A stretch of 64,000 nt of DNA from the NCBI GenBank assembly GCA_035610835.1, contig CM069455.1, positions 43,206,928 through 43,270,927 of the forward strand, given 5' to 3'. Under the pieces are notes generated by a model, which saw only the letters and a program-made list of their open reading frames with translations, did not search any database and was not told where the DNA came from. Source of the DNA: Ophiura sarsii. Lineage: Eukaryota > Echinodermata > Ophiuroidea > Amphilepidida > Ophiuridae. Below, piece after piece: positions 1 through 10,085 of the stretch. The position numbers and the translations under genes were made by a program. Within the stretch, counting starts at the first letter, position 1. Each line of letters begins with the position of its first letter.

Positions 1-1131
1 TTTGTTTGGGGCCCCGGGCCCCAGGGGGCCCCACAGGGTTCTTGTTTGTTAGAAGTGTCGTACGGTGCTCAAACTCTTTGGGCGGGTGTGGCTTGGGCCA
101 ACTAAATTTTTGAAAATGTTTGTTTGGGTCCCCGGGTCCCAGGGGGCCCCACAGGGGTCTTTTTTTGTTAGAAGTGTCGTACGGTGCTCAAACTCGGTGG
201 GCGGGTGTGGCTTGGGCCAACTAAATTTTTGAAAATGTTTGTTTGGGGCCCCGGGCCCCAGGGGGCCCCACATGAGTCTTTTTTTGTTAGAAGTGTCGTA
301 CGGTGCTCAAACTCGGTGGGCGGGTGTGGCTTGGGCCAACTACATTTTTGAAAATGTTTGTTTTGGGCCCCGGGCCCCACAGGGGTCTTTTTTGTTAGAA
401 GTGTCGTACGGTGCTCAAACTCGGTGGGCGGGTGTGGCTTGGGCCAACTAAATTTTTGAAAATGTTTGTTTGGGGCCCCGGGCCCCAGGGGGCCCCACAG
501 GGGTCTTATTTGTTAGAAGTGTCGTACGGTGCTCAAACTCGGTGGGCGGGTGTGGCTTGGGCCAACTAATTTTTTGAAAATGTTTGTTTGGGGCCCCGGG
601 CCCCAGGGGGCCCCACAGGGGTCTTTTTTGTTAGAAGAGTCGTACGGTGCTCAAACTCGGTGGGCGGGTATGGCTTGGGCCAACTAAATTTTTGAAAATG
701 TTTGTTTGGGACCCCGGGCCCCAGGGGGCCCCACAAAGGTCTTTTTTGTTTAGAAGAGTCGTACGGTGCTCAAACTCGGTGGGCGGGTGTGGCTTGGGCC
801 AACTACATTTTCGAAAATTTTTGTTTGGGGCCCCGGGCCCCAGGGGGCCCCACAGGGGTATTTTTTGTTAGAAGTGTCGTACGGTTCTCAAACTCGGTGG
901 GCGGGTGTGGCTTGGGCCAACTAAATTTTTGAAAATGTTTGTTTGGGGCCCCGGGCCCCAGGGGGCCCCATAGGGGTCTTTTTTGTTAGAAGTGTCGTAC
1001 GGTGCTCAAACTCGGTGGGCGGGTGTGGCTTGGGCCAACTAAATTTTTGAAAATGTTTGTTTGGGGCCCCGGGCCACAGGGGCCCCACAGGGGTCTTTTT
1101 TGTTAGAAGTGTCGTACGGTGCTCAAACTTT
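1..1131. repeat. GC-rich minisatellite, about 118-bp unit, about 10 copies
   Basis: A tandem array already under way at the window edge. Each unit has a G/C block (GGGGCCCCGGGCCCCAGGGG), a T-run, a TTAGAAGTGTCGTACGGTGC segment and a GGGCGGGTGTGGCTTGGGCC segment. G/C blocks recur near 8, 126, 245, 364, 473, 591, 708, 827, 946 and 1063. The fourth and last units lack part of the G/C block. The array stops abruptly at about 1131. Open frames of 70-77 codons on both strands arise from the repeat and show no independent coding signal. Confidence 0.97.
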
Positions 1132-2011
1132 TTATATGAATAAAATTGATTCACAGTTGTAAATTTTCAAACAATATACAACCATATTAAGTAACCAACT
1201 CGACCTGGGCCAGAATCTTTCCCGTCCCTATGAATTCAGAAGTCATAATTGGGTAAATGAACTCCATGTCTCCCACAAACCGGTAAATCCACAAGCCGCT
1301 AAACCCACGAACCGCCAAATCCCGGGTGACCGCCTAGTATGATATATTACTCCTGATTTATGCTTTCATAATATATCGTGGTTCGCATCGTTGATGCCCT
1401 CGTTTATATAAACCACGTTTCCAAAGGTATAAGATAGACGAAATTGACAAAATGTTTGGTCATTACATTTTGCGTCGGCCACCCTTTTCTGAGACTAGAA
1501 TACTATGGTATACTAGTCTCAGACCGGACAGACCCTATCATTGTGATTTTACCCAGAAGAACTGATATGGCCTCAAATTAAACATCATGTTGCATAGCAC
1601 AACAAATCTTTCACCATCAATGACATTTAAAAAAAATTGAAAATTCGTACTCGGAAAAAGATCACATCTGTGATATTGACATTCCCCAAAGTATCATCAA
1701 ATCATGGACTTGTATGATAAGTCCATGATCAAAAGTTATCTGAGGATTCAGACCACGACGCAGATTCATCGGACTCGAGTAATGTCGAAGTATTTGGCAA
1801 TTGAAAACTGATGATAAGCGTATAACAACATGTTTAATGTTATATGTCTATTAAATTTAAAGTGCGTGTGTAATGGTACGTACAGTTTTTCCTTTCTGGC
1901 CTGTTTCAGGATCGAAGTTATAATATTGATTTATTCGGGAATGAGTTTACTACCTCTCCCAATGTGAGGACAGGTCCAAAACTTTTAATGAGGTGACACA
2001 TTTGCAGAAAC
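1132..2011. other. No gene seen; unique AT-rich sequence
   Basis: No open frame or RNA signature is visible. Two short inverted repeats occur: around 1494-1520 (AGACTAG...CTAGTCT) and 1702-1728 (ATCATGGACTT, 7-nt loop, AAGTCCATGAT). Confidence 0.6.
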
Positions 2012-2123
2012 TGATTAAGAAAACAAAGTATTAAGAAAACAATAGTATTAAGAAAACAAAGTATTAAGAAAACAAAGTATTAAGAAAACAAAATATTAAG
2101 AAAACAATAGTATTAAGAAAGTA
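2012..2123. repeat. Short tandem repeat of about 17 bp
   Basis: Six to seven copies of TATTAAGAAAACAAAG or the variant TATTAAGAAAACAATAG stand head to tail. The array abuts the TTAA-flanked element that starts at 2124. Confidence 0.9.
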
Positions 2124-2503
2124 TTAAAGGCATATTATGTGATCTTTTCCAGGGAGCGCCCTCTATTCATGATTTTTTTTAGAAAGTAGATTTTCTTGCA
2201 GATTTACATTTCTGATCATAAATCGTACATACATTCCAAGTTACAGAGGGATACGATTCCTAATTACCTCAAAATCATGGTTTTAGAGTGAATTTAGACT
2301 AGAGTAAAATAACTTGTCGGATATCCGACAGTTTATTTTCACTCTAAAACATGATTTTGAAGTAATTAAGAATCGTATCGCCCTGTAACTTGGAATGTAT
2401 GTACGATTTATGATCAGAAATGTAAATCTGCAAGAAAATCTGCTTTCAATTTTTTTTCGATGTTGAGGGCGTTCCTGTAAAAGATCACATAATATACCTT
2501 TAA
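2124..2503. mobile_element. TTAA-flanked foldback MITE, family TTAAAGGCATATT, copy 1
   Basis: The ends are TTAAAGGCATATTATGTGATC-like on the left and its complement on the right, with TTAA at 2124-2127 and 2500-2503. The two arms are each about 170 bp and pair along most of their length around a central palindrome (TGTCGGATATCCGACA, about 2315-2330). No coding capacity. TTAA duplication is typical of piggyBac-type transposition, so mobilisation by such a transposase is an inference. A second copy lies at 7568-7909. Confidence 0.88.
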
Positions 2504-2679
2504 GAAACAAAGACGATACAAGTTATAGATTTGGTAATCGCGCAGTAGGTAAATATAAGTGTTAATCGACAAAAATGTATTTTAAGGTCTAAATAACAGG
2601 AATAAAATAGTTCTTTTCTACCTTGAAACTGGCTGAAGCAACTCTATGTGAAACACTGATCTTGGTTTTCTTGTTATCC

Positions 2680-2928
2680 TTAACACTTTCCACGCGGCTA
2701 TTATTTTTACCATACACAAAACAGATTTTTCAGAAACCTTTCATAATTTTCAAAGTCTATCTCAAAGATTACTGACCAAACACTAGGCATGTTTGTACTT
2801 ATTTCAATGCATTTCTCATGGTGATTCCAAATATGGTAATGAAATACAGTAATTTTGACATTTTTGAAACATTTTGTGAACTTTTGGAATGTCGTCTGCA
2901 GCTGCCTGCCGCGTGGAAAGTGTTTTAA
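2680..2928. mobile_element. MITE of the TTAACACTTTCCACGCGG family, copy 1 (complete)
   Basis: About 249 bp between TTAA at 2680-2683 and TTAA at 2925-2928. Inverted ends read CACTTTCCACGCGGC and GCCGCGTGGAAAGTG. The interior (ACCATACACAAAACAG, CTAGGCATGTTTGTACTT, GGTGATTCCAAATATGG, GTCGTCTGCAG) is shared with ten other copies. No open reading frame; non-autonomous. Confidence 0.93.
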
Positions 2929-2961
2929 TTGCTTTCATATTTTAAAAAATATGAAAGCAAT
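2928..2961. repeat. Perfect 16-bp hairpin abutting the MITE end
   Basis: ATTGCTTTCATATTTT pairs exactly with AAAATATGAAAGCAAT across a 2-nt loop. It begins in the TTAA that closes the preceding MITE. Other copies of that MITE lack this hairpin, so it is local. Confidence 0.8.
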
Positions 2962-4242
2962 CCATCAAAGAATAGTATTACTATGGCGATTTTATGTAGA
3001 ATCACATTTCCGTTTTTCCATTTAAAAAAAATTAACATTCGAAGGATATTATCATTATGCAACTAGTAATAACTACGATATTTGTGGGCCCTTAATTCTT
3101 CTAACGACTATTACATTAAAGGAGCTATTACTGCCAATGAAATATTAACAACAATAAAAAAGACATTTTTCCTCTCATTTTTCATGACGCGCATTAATAA
3201 TAGTAAAGTCATTACATCTCCTACAATCATATTAATTGACAAGGACCGAAAGTACTAAAGTACCGTATTATTCCCGTCCATGTCATACTTATGCACATGA
3301 AAGTCATCTACTCTCGGGATAAATACCTAGTATCTTTTCCTCAACATTGTGAGCAGTAAATGTTCTTTTAAACGCCAATATATCTTACCTGGCCCTTCAT
3401 TAATAGTGAAAGGTAATTTGGCACTAGAAATATGCGGTTCTCGGCGTCGCGGTTATTGACTTAATTATTTTTAATTATTATAATAGGGCAGCGGTGATGG
3501 ATCCAAATGCCACATGATATTCCCTTCGCATAATATATAGCAATTAGCAGAGCGCAGCTGTGCAATGGCAACAATAATAACAACGCATTTGCTTTCCACC
3601 TCGACACCTATAATCAAGGAAAATAATAGTTGGCACGCTTCACTCAACTTATTACAACTATCCCTGTGCTCGCAATTGAGATCAGACTCGGGATATAACA
3701 CTGTTTAATAGAAAGCAAAAGTTTCCCCTTTCTTATATCCTTCCCCACCCCTCCATAAATCAATGTTGGGTGAACTGCCAAGGCTTCTGATAACATGACT
3801 CGCATCAACATTGCCTCGGGGAGAGGGGGGAGGGGCGCTTTGTTCTGTAATTCGGACAAAGTGTGCCAACCGTTTTTCCTTGATTGTAGTTCTCTGCAAT
3901 AACGTCAGTGATAAAACAGTAGGAAAACACGTTGATTTCCTGGAAGTTACCTGACAACTATATAAAATACACATATTATTTTAGGTTTGTGATCTTAACA
4001 TAAAATCTGATTCAACTACTTTTTAACCACTTAAGAAATAACTTCTTGAAAAAATGTTTTGCGCTCTTGCTTTTGGTAAAAATATTCAGGTAACAGAGCA
4101 TTTTTCGAAATAAAGTTTTCAAATTAAAACCAATACTGAGGCTAATGTTTCTCAAAAAAAAATCCCGTAACAGCCTACAAGTATAAACACTGATTTGTAG
4201 GCATTTGTAGGCCTATGCCTTTGTTTCTTTTTCTTCTACAAA
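2962..4242. other. No gene seen
   Basis: AT-rich sequence without supportable exons. Overlapping minus-strand frames of 70-89 codons occur at about 3471-3974. They have no recognisable domain and overlap one another in different frames, so they are not called. Confidence 0.5.
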
Positions 4243-4816
4243 TACACTGTAAAAAGAAACGTTTATATTTCTGATAACACTATAAACACTTAAACACGTC
4301 TATTTTTGTGTTTTACGTATAAAGGTATAGGAGGCATTGCATACGATAAACGTTTGCATAAACACTACAACACGTTTATAGAGGTATTTGTTGTAGAATT
4401 AGTAACACCCCAACATGTTTCTTATTGCTGATATAAACATGTTGGTCCGGGTTTTCCGGTTTCCTCCTGCTTTCAAAATCGGTGATCAGTTGTTTCGGTT
4501 ATCAAAAACTTCCTTGACCCAATGGTATTTGGGGAGCTGCATTGAAAAATGGTAGATGTTACAATCTAAGTGCGGATAGGTTTGCGCTATAGAGATTGGC
4601 AGCAACCTAGTTGATGCGACCTGATTCTGATGATTCACCAGCAGCGAAATTACAGCGCTTTGAGCCATTTGGAAAAGGCGCTATATAAATACTGATTATT
4701 ATTATTATTATTATAAACAAATATCCTATACCTTTACACGTAAAACACAAAAATAAAACGTGTTTAAGTGTTTATTAAGTGTTATCAGAAATATAAACGT
4801 TTCTTTTTACAGTGTA
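4243..4816. mobile_element. TA-flanked foldback element carrying a SINE/LINE tail in its loop
   Basis: Left arm about 4243-4345 (TACACTGTAAAAAGAAACG...) pairs with right arm about 4718-4816 (...CGTTTCTTTTTACAGTGTA) over about 100 bp. TA dinucleotides sit at both ends, as for Tc1/mariner-type elements. The loop contains unrelated sequence ending in GCGCTATATAAATAC plus (ATT)n, which looks like a later insertion. Confidence 0.82.
4440..4715 (+). mobile_element. SINE or 3'-truncated LINE tail
   Basis: The segment runs from GGTTTTCCGGTTTCCTCC through CAGCGCTTTGAGCC to AAGGCGCTATATAAATACTG and then (ATT)n. The pattern of GCGCTATATAAAT followed by a short microsatellite is a common 3' end of CR1/L2-type LINEs and their SINEs. 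No RT coding remains. Confidence 0.65.
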
Positions 4817-6069
4817 GGTATTTGAAGAATTTTCTTATATCTCGTTATAAAACTCTGCTGTGGATTCTGTTGTTTGAACTCGGGACGCAACGAAGAGGAC
4901 GTCGAAACATACAATAAAGTCGCGCATCCCGACCAGTGGCCAATATCCGATTTAAGGAGATCCAGATGTCTTTTTCTCCATATCACTTTCAGCTTGTTTA
5001 TTGACAGTGTCTGTATCATTCTTTGGCATGTAAGTCCTTCTCATCCTTTTACACGTATCTTGTATTTTACTTGAATATTTGTCAAATTGATGTGTGCAGC
5101 ACGATGTAGGCCTAATGTTATACATTGAACATTAAACACGTTAAAACATTAAAAACTTGTATAGAAATATGAACATTTTTAAGCGTGTATACATTAACAA
5201 CTTTATGTTGTAAACATAATGAACTTTTTAATGTTTAAAATAATTCATTTTGAGTTTGATTACATTACTAAAATGAAAGATTTGACCGTCTCTGGCAAAC
5301 ATCCAAGCATGTTATAATGATCATTGAACAAATTGGTGTATTATCAATATGCGAACAATGGAAACTGCATAATTTTATATTCAAATGGCCACCGCTTCAT
5401 CAATATTGGTGCTATTGTAACAAATGAGGTGTCAAAACGCGCGGGAGGAAATGCCTGTTCTTTTTCATTTTTCGAATTTAATAAGAGTCCTAAGAATTAA
5501 ACGTAGGACGCCTCGAAAAAGTGTATTTCTTTTTGTGCAGTGTTTATACACTGTACATATCTATGTACATTATATATCAATTAGTCTAATCATGTATACT
5601 ACGCTTTATTCCGTCAAGTTATTCATATAAGTAAATTACAACAACAAAAAACACCTCTGCCAGAAGGTTATATGTTATATAATTTTATCATGTGGAGATT
5701 GGTGAAATATTAAAAGTTTTAAACTGAAGTAAAAATATATTACACACACCATAGTATACTATTAGTTATTAGGTGAGGTTTGGTCGGATACAGATTATAT
5801 CTAGCCGAGGATTCTGTATCGGGACGAGGGCGCACCCTACTACAACGCATGCGCAGTTTGTTACTGACCGGATACGGGATACGGGGGTCGGATACGGAAT
5901 ATATCTAGTCACCAAATTCAGGCGCTTATCCAATAGGAACGCGAGAATCGTCGTGATGGTAGGATAAATAAGTTTCTCCCTATATTCAAATGTTGTTTTA
6001 AATTATATCGCATCCTGGAGTCACTTGAAGCCAGAGGAGTGCCGGAAGCAGCCAGAGATATCATTTTGG
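4817..6069. other. No gene seen
   Basis: Intergenic-type sequence. About 5780-5910 has repeated CGGATAC motifs (GGTCGGATAC, GACCGGATAC, GGTCGGATACGG). Frames of 64-68 codons here look like chance. Confidence 0.5.
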
Positions 6070-6357
6070 GGAAAATTGTACTTTAGGTCTCAGATTCTGG
6101 ACTGTACTAGTATCGTCCGATATTGGTACAAAGTCAGTATAATTATGTACCAGTATCGCTCAATACTTGGACAAATCTCACTGGTATCACATGTACCAGT
6201 ATCGCCCGATACTGGAACATAAAAATGTTCCAGTATCGGTCGATACTGGTAAACATTTTGGTGTTCCAGTATCGACCGATACTAGAACAGTAAAATCGTA
6301 CATTTATTTTCCAGAATTGAACGATACTAGTATCTGAGACTTAAAGAAAACCTTTCC
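6070..6357. mobile_element. Palindromic-array element (CCAGTATCG family), copy A
   Basis: Flanked by a perfect 9-bp direct repeat TCATTTTGG at 6061-6069 and 6358-6366. Outer inverted repeats read GGAAAATTGTACTTTAGGTC and its degenerate complement. Inside is a series of about seven palindromes of the form CCAGTATCG-NN-CGATACTGG, with AT-rich spacers. Spacer order is the reverse complement of that in copy C. A 9-bp target duplication with long inverted ends is typical of Mutator-like elements (inference). Frames through it encode PVSxDTGT-like repeats but are by-products. Confidence 0.88.
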
Positions 6358-6497
6358 TCATTTTGGCCTCCTGGAGGGAGTCAAATAGAAGGTAATGGTC
6401 TTTTGCGCTAAACGGGAAAGTGATCCATTGCAGACAAATGTAAATGAAGTTTTTGAATTTCTCAGTGAACAATTTCTCGCAGGTATTGGCTACAGAG

Positions 6498-6739
6498 TGG
6501 GCCACGCGGCTATTGGTTTTGCCATTATACAAAACAGATTCTTCAGAAACCTTTCCCAAATTTCAAAGTCTTTTGCAAGGATTACTGAACCAATACTAGG
6601 CATGTTTGTACTTATTTCAATGCATTTCTCATGGTGATTCCGAATATGGTAATGAAGTTCAATAATTATGATATTTTTGAAACATTTTGTGAAATTTTGG
6701 AATGTCATCTGCAGACACCTGCCGCGTGGAAAGTGTTAA
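6498..6739. mobile_element. MITE of the TTAACACTTTCC family, left end eroded
   Basis: Starts inside the left inverted repeat (GGCCACGCGGCTATTGG) and ends with GCCGCGTGGAAAGTGTTAA at 6739. The interior is collinear with the copy at 2680-2928. Confidence 0.9.
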
Positions 6740-7087
6740 CAAAGCTAAATGTACCATGTCATTCTTTGCTATAATTACCAGGTGATCAACCTAGTATTAG
6801 TAAGAACCCCTTGATTTCACTAGGCCTCGATATACTGAGATATGGGACAGCAGATTAATAGATTTAACATGGAAATTGTTTAGTCTCATAGCCATAATTT
6901 AAGCTAACAGACTACAAACATTGCATATGCTAAGAATAGATATAATGGTGATTAGAGAATCTACTGCAGAACTTTTTATATAATCAAGCAAAGTAGGCCA
7001 GGGCACAGTGGAGCTAGGATAACTTAAGAATCTTATCCTGCAGATGAGAGAATAATCATTAATATGTCTTGTTAGCGCTTAAAAATG

Positions 7088-7450
7088 GGAAAAAGAGTAC
7101 TTCATGTCCCAGATACAGGAACATAAAAGTTGCCGGTATCGCTCGATACTGGTATGATTTTACTGTTCCAGTAAGATTTTGGAACACCAAATTGTGTTCC
7201 AGTATCAGTCGTTTTTATGTTCCAGTATCGGGCGATACTGGTACACGTGCAACCAGTAGTGATTTATCCCGGTATTAAACGATACTGGTACATAATTGTG
7301 TTCCAGTATCGCCCGATACTAGAACATTTCATATGTTCCAGTATCGTCCGATACTGGAACACTAACATTGTACCAGTATCGATTGATACTGGGTGTTCCG
7401 GTATCGGACGATACTTGTCCAGAATCTTGAACCTAATTACACTTATCCCC
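7088..7450. mobile_element. Palindromic-array element (CCAGTATCG family), copy B
   Basis: Flanks are TTAAAAATG (7079-7087) and TTACAAATG (7451-7459), an 8/9 match for a 9-bp target duplication. About nine palindromic units occupy the interior in the same orientation as copy C. The outer inverted repeats are degenerate (GAGTACTTCATGTCCCAG and GAATCTTGAACCTAATTACAC). A 148-codon plus-strand frame crosses it but starts inside the repeats and has no domain. Confidence 0.85.
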
Positions 7451-7567
7451 TTACAAATGCTATTTGAAGCAAATTCAATCTCTGCGAAACACCTGTTTAT
7501 CAGTCCTAGGCGTCCTCATGGGAAAACTATAAAGGATACATTGCATGCTATATGGATAAAAACAGTG

Positions 7568-7909
7568 TTAAAGGCATATTACGTGATCTGTTCCAGGGGG
7601 CACCCTCTATTCTTGATTTTTTTTTTAGGAAGTAGATTTTCTACAGAGCGATACGATTCCTAATTACTTCAAAATCATGGTTTAAAGAGTAAACATAAAT
7701 TGTCCTGCTAGCAAGACAGTTTATTTTTCACTCTAAATCCACTCTAAAACCATGATTTTGAAGTAATTAGAAATCGTATCGCTCTGTAACTCAGAATATA
7801 TTTATGGTTTATGATTAGAAATGTAAATCTGAAAGAAAATCTTTTTTCTAAAATAAATCATGAATAGAGGGTGCCCCCTGCTGGAAAAGATCACATAATA
7901 TGCCTTTAA
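7568..7909. mobile_element. TTAA-flanked foldback MITE, family TTAAAGGCATATT, copy 2
   Basis: TTAA at 7568-7571 and 7906-7909. The ends match copy 1 (AGGCATATTA...TAATATGCCT), as do inner arms such as CAAAATCATGGTTT and its complement. It is about 40 bp shorter than copy 1, and its central palindrome has diverged. Confidence 0.88.
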
Positions 7910-8163
7910 AGAAACCAGGTGTAGATACTTCAGTATTCAGACCACCCACTCACTGTGCCATCTAAAATGCTTCCCCTACAATGCCCCTCTCCTCTCCATT
8001 ACTATCTCTAAAATAATATCTTCCCGCTCTGTTTGGTGTCGAAGAAGGAACTGAAAACGAGGCTCTCGGCTTAGCCATGACGAGAGTGTTGTAGTTTTCA
8101 ATGGGGGTGAATTTTGCACTAATCATGACAATTCTTCATACTTCTGAACTGTTCAATATTTCA

Positions 8164-8440
8164 GTGGCGTAGCTAGGTTATTCATATGGGGGGCTAGAAA
8201 TTGAAATGAACCAACAACTTTTGTGAGTCAAGAAATGCGCGCACAGCGCGCGAAAACTTTCGACTTTACAACTATGTTGTGCACGATTGAGCTTCATTCA
8301 TTTTGGCTCTAAACAAACTTGTACCAAACAATACTGCATTTTGGGAAGAAATATGCGCGAGTAGCGTGCGAAATTTTTTCATCTGTGTACTTTTGAGCGT
8401 CATAATTCCATGATTCCTTTGGTCAAATGAACCGACAGTG
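8164..8440. mobile_element. hAT-like fragment beginning CAGTGGCGTAGCTAGG
   Basis: The left end matches the ends of the hAT-type MITEs at 35072 and 40869. The interior differs: two GCGC-rich blocks about 110 bp apart (GCGCGCACAGCGCGCGAAA and GCGCGAGTAGCGTGCGAAA). No right end or target duplication was found, so this is a truncated relative. The next element starts at about 8453. Confidence 0.6.
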
Positions 8441-8452
8441 GCTCTCGACCTA

Positions 8453-8863
8453 TAGACCATCTCAAATCGAGATCGAAAAACTTTAGAAACAAGATATTTA
8501 CAAAAAATTGGTCAACGTCCTAGAATAAAATTAACAGAGGACAAAGGAAATATGAAAAAGAAGATTTAGACAGTGTGTATGATGTATTTTAACAAAAACA
8601 CTTTAATTAAACCATATGCAATATATCATTTTAAAAAATAATCAGTTTTTGGTAAAAAATGGCGAAATTGCACCGCAAAATACAACATTGTGAGGAAGAC
8701 AACCTCTCACGAACACCTGCGCAATCCACACACGGGTTATTAAAGTCACCGAGTGAATAGACGTTTGTTTTTCCTGTGGATAACTCATAAGTCATCCAAA
8801 AGCAACTCGGATAATCGGAAAGCATCGGAACCGATCGAATATTTTCGGATTTGAAATGGTCTA
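8453..8863. mobile_element. Inverted-repeat element TAGACCATYTCAAATC, copy 1
   Basis: The ends TAGACCATCTCAAATCGA and its complement (GATTTGAAATGGTCTA) lie 411 bp apart with TA at each boundary. A second copy of the right half, in reverse orientation, is at 13593-13800. The pair shows this is a dispersed repeat. No coding capacity is supported. Confidence 0.72.
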
Positions 8864-9446
8864 GAACACTGTAACAGTCATTTGTGTTTCATGGGGTACC
8901 GACAGATTGCCAATAAACACGGTGCAGAGGCTCATAGGAATATGTTCACAATTAGTGCTAAAACCCCTTTTTTAGACCAGTACATTTTAAAACGGGACCT
9001 TTTAGAGTGAATTTTGCTTGAAGATGATTACTTTTTCTCACCAAAAAGTGAAAACAGTTAAGGGTAGCCTGCTCGATTTTCCAAACGACCGGCTAGAAGA
9101 CACTACATGTCCGACGAGCTAGGAAACGTCACCGTAATTGCCCTCGTTTCCAGTAAAAAAAGACAAATTTGAAAGATCTCTCAAAACTACCTAGATGACA
9201 TGCCCATGTTATAGCCAGTGTGCATGGTGGTGCACAATTGTTCTTCCTATCAAGACTTTAAATGTAGGATTTTGTCACGCATACTTTCCGATTGTAGTTT
9301 AGCAAACCTTCTTAAGGGTAGGTGATATCCCATTTAGTGTAATGCACCCTACAGGACTACATAGACGGTAATTCCCAGAGTTGATGCTCTACTTTTGATC
9401 ATCTGAATGACATGAAAATATAACAACAAATTTGACTGATTTGCAA
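8864..9446. other. No gene seen
   Basis: No supportable exon, RNA or repeat with a partner in this window. Confidence 0.5.
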
Positions 9447-10080
9447 TATCCGTAATATCGTCAGCTTAATATAATAATTGCCTAAGTCATATTTACTACT
9501 TTTGAGATAAATTATAAAAATACATTCTAGTTTTGTTTCTTTGTTACATTTATTAACAATTTAAAGCATAATAACATGTTGATACAATACAAAATTATGG
9601 CTATGTTGTCATGTGTCAATCGTATTACGTAACCAACGAAAATGACATTAACAATATATATACCGTTGTAACTTAGGCAGATTGTTTATTTTACTTGGCA
9701 CTTTTACAACAAACTAACTTAGGCAATTTGACTATGCTAATTCTAACATTATAAAAGTTCTTAGAAATTCACTGTAGTACTCTACCTTTTTTACATCCAG
9801 ACTCTGGCACTAGAATCATCTTTCTAAACTTATAAAACACTTTCACTGTCTAAATAGTTAGTCTCAAAACTGCCTAAATCACACTATTTGACACGCGTGA
9901 CATGCAATAATCGTTTTTGATTTGGTAGCACGATTTAGAGATGAATATTGACTAGGCACTTAAACCATAGGTGGCCTCCCATGGTAAAGAGCTGATTTTG
10001 GCAAACATCTCAATTTGGTAAACAAATTACTTGGTCAATTATTTTATCAAGCTGACGATATATTACGGGATGGTATACTA
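9447..10080. mobile_element. Possible inverted-repeat element of about 630 bp
   Basis: ATATCCGTAATATCGTCAGC near 9451 has an imperfect inverted partner near 10050-10078 (GCTGACGATATATTACGGGAT), extending to about 42 bp with indels. The interior repeats CTTAGGCA several times. No target duplication was identified. Confidence 0.4.
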
Positions 10081-10085
10081 TTGTA

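Noticed and set aside
49..1154. Open frames of 70-77 codons on both strands
   Set aside because: By-products of the 118-bp minisatellite.
7217..7663. 148-codon frame with VPVSxDTGT and FQYRxILEH repeats (also at 6025, 26058, 31404, 52014)
   Set aside because: The repeats translate the CCAGTATCG/CGATACTGG palindromes; frames start and stop at arbitrary points and none is conserved as a whole between copies.
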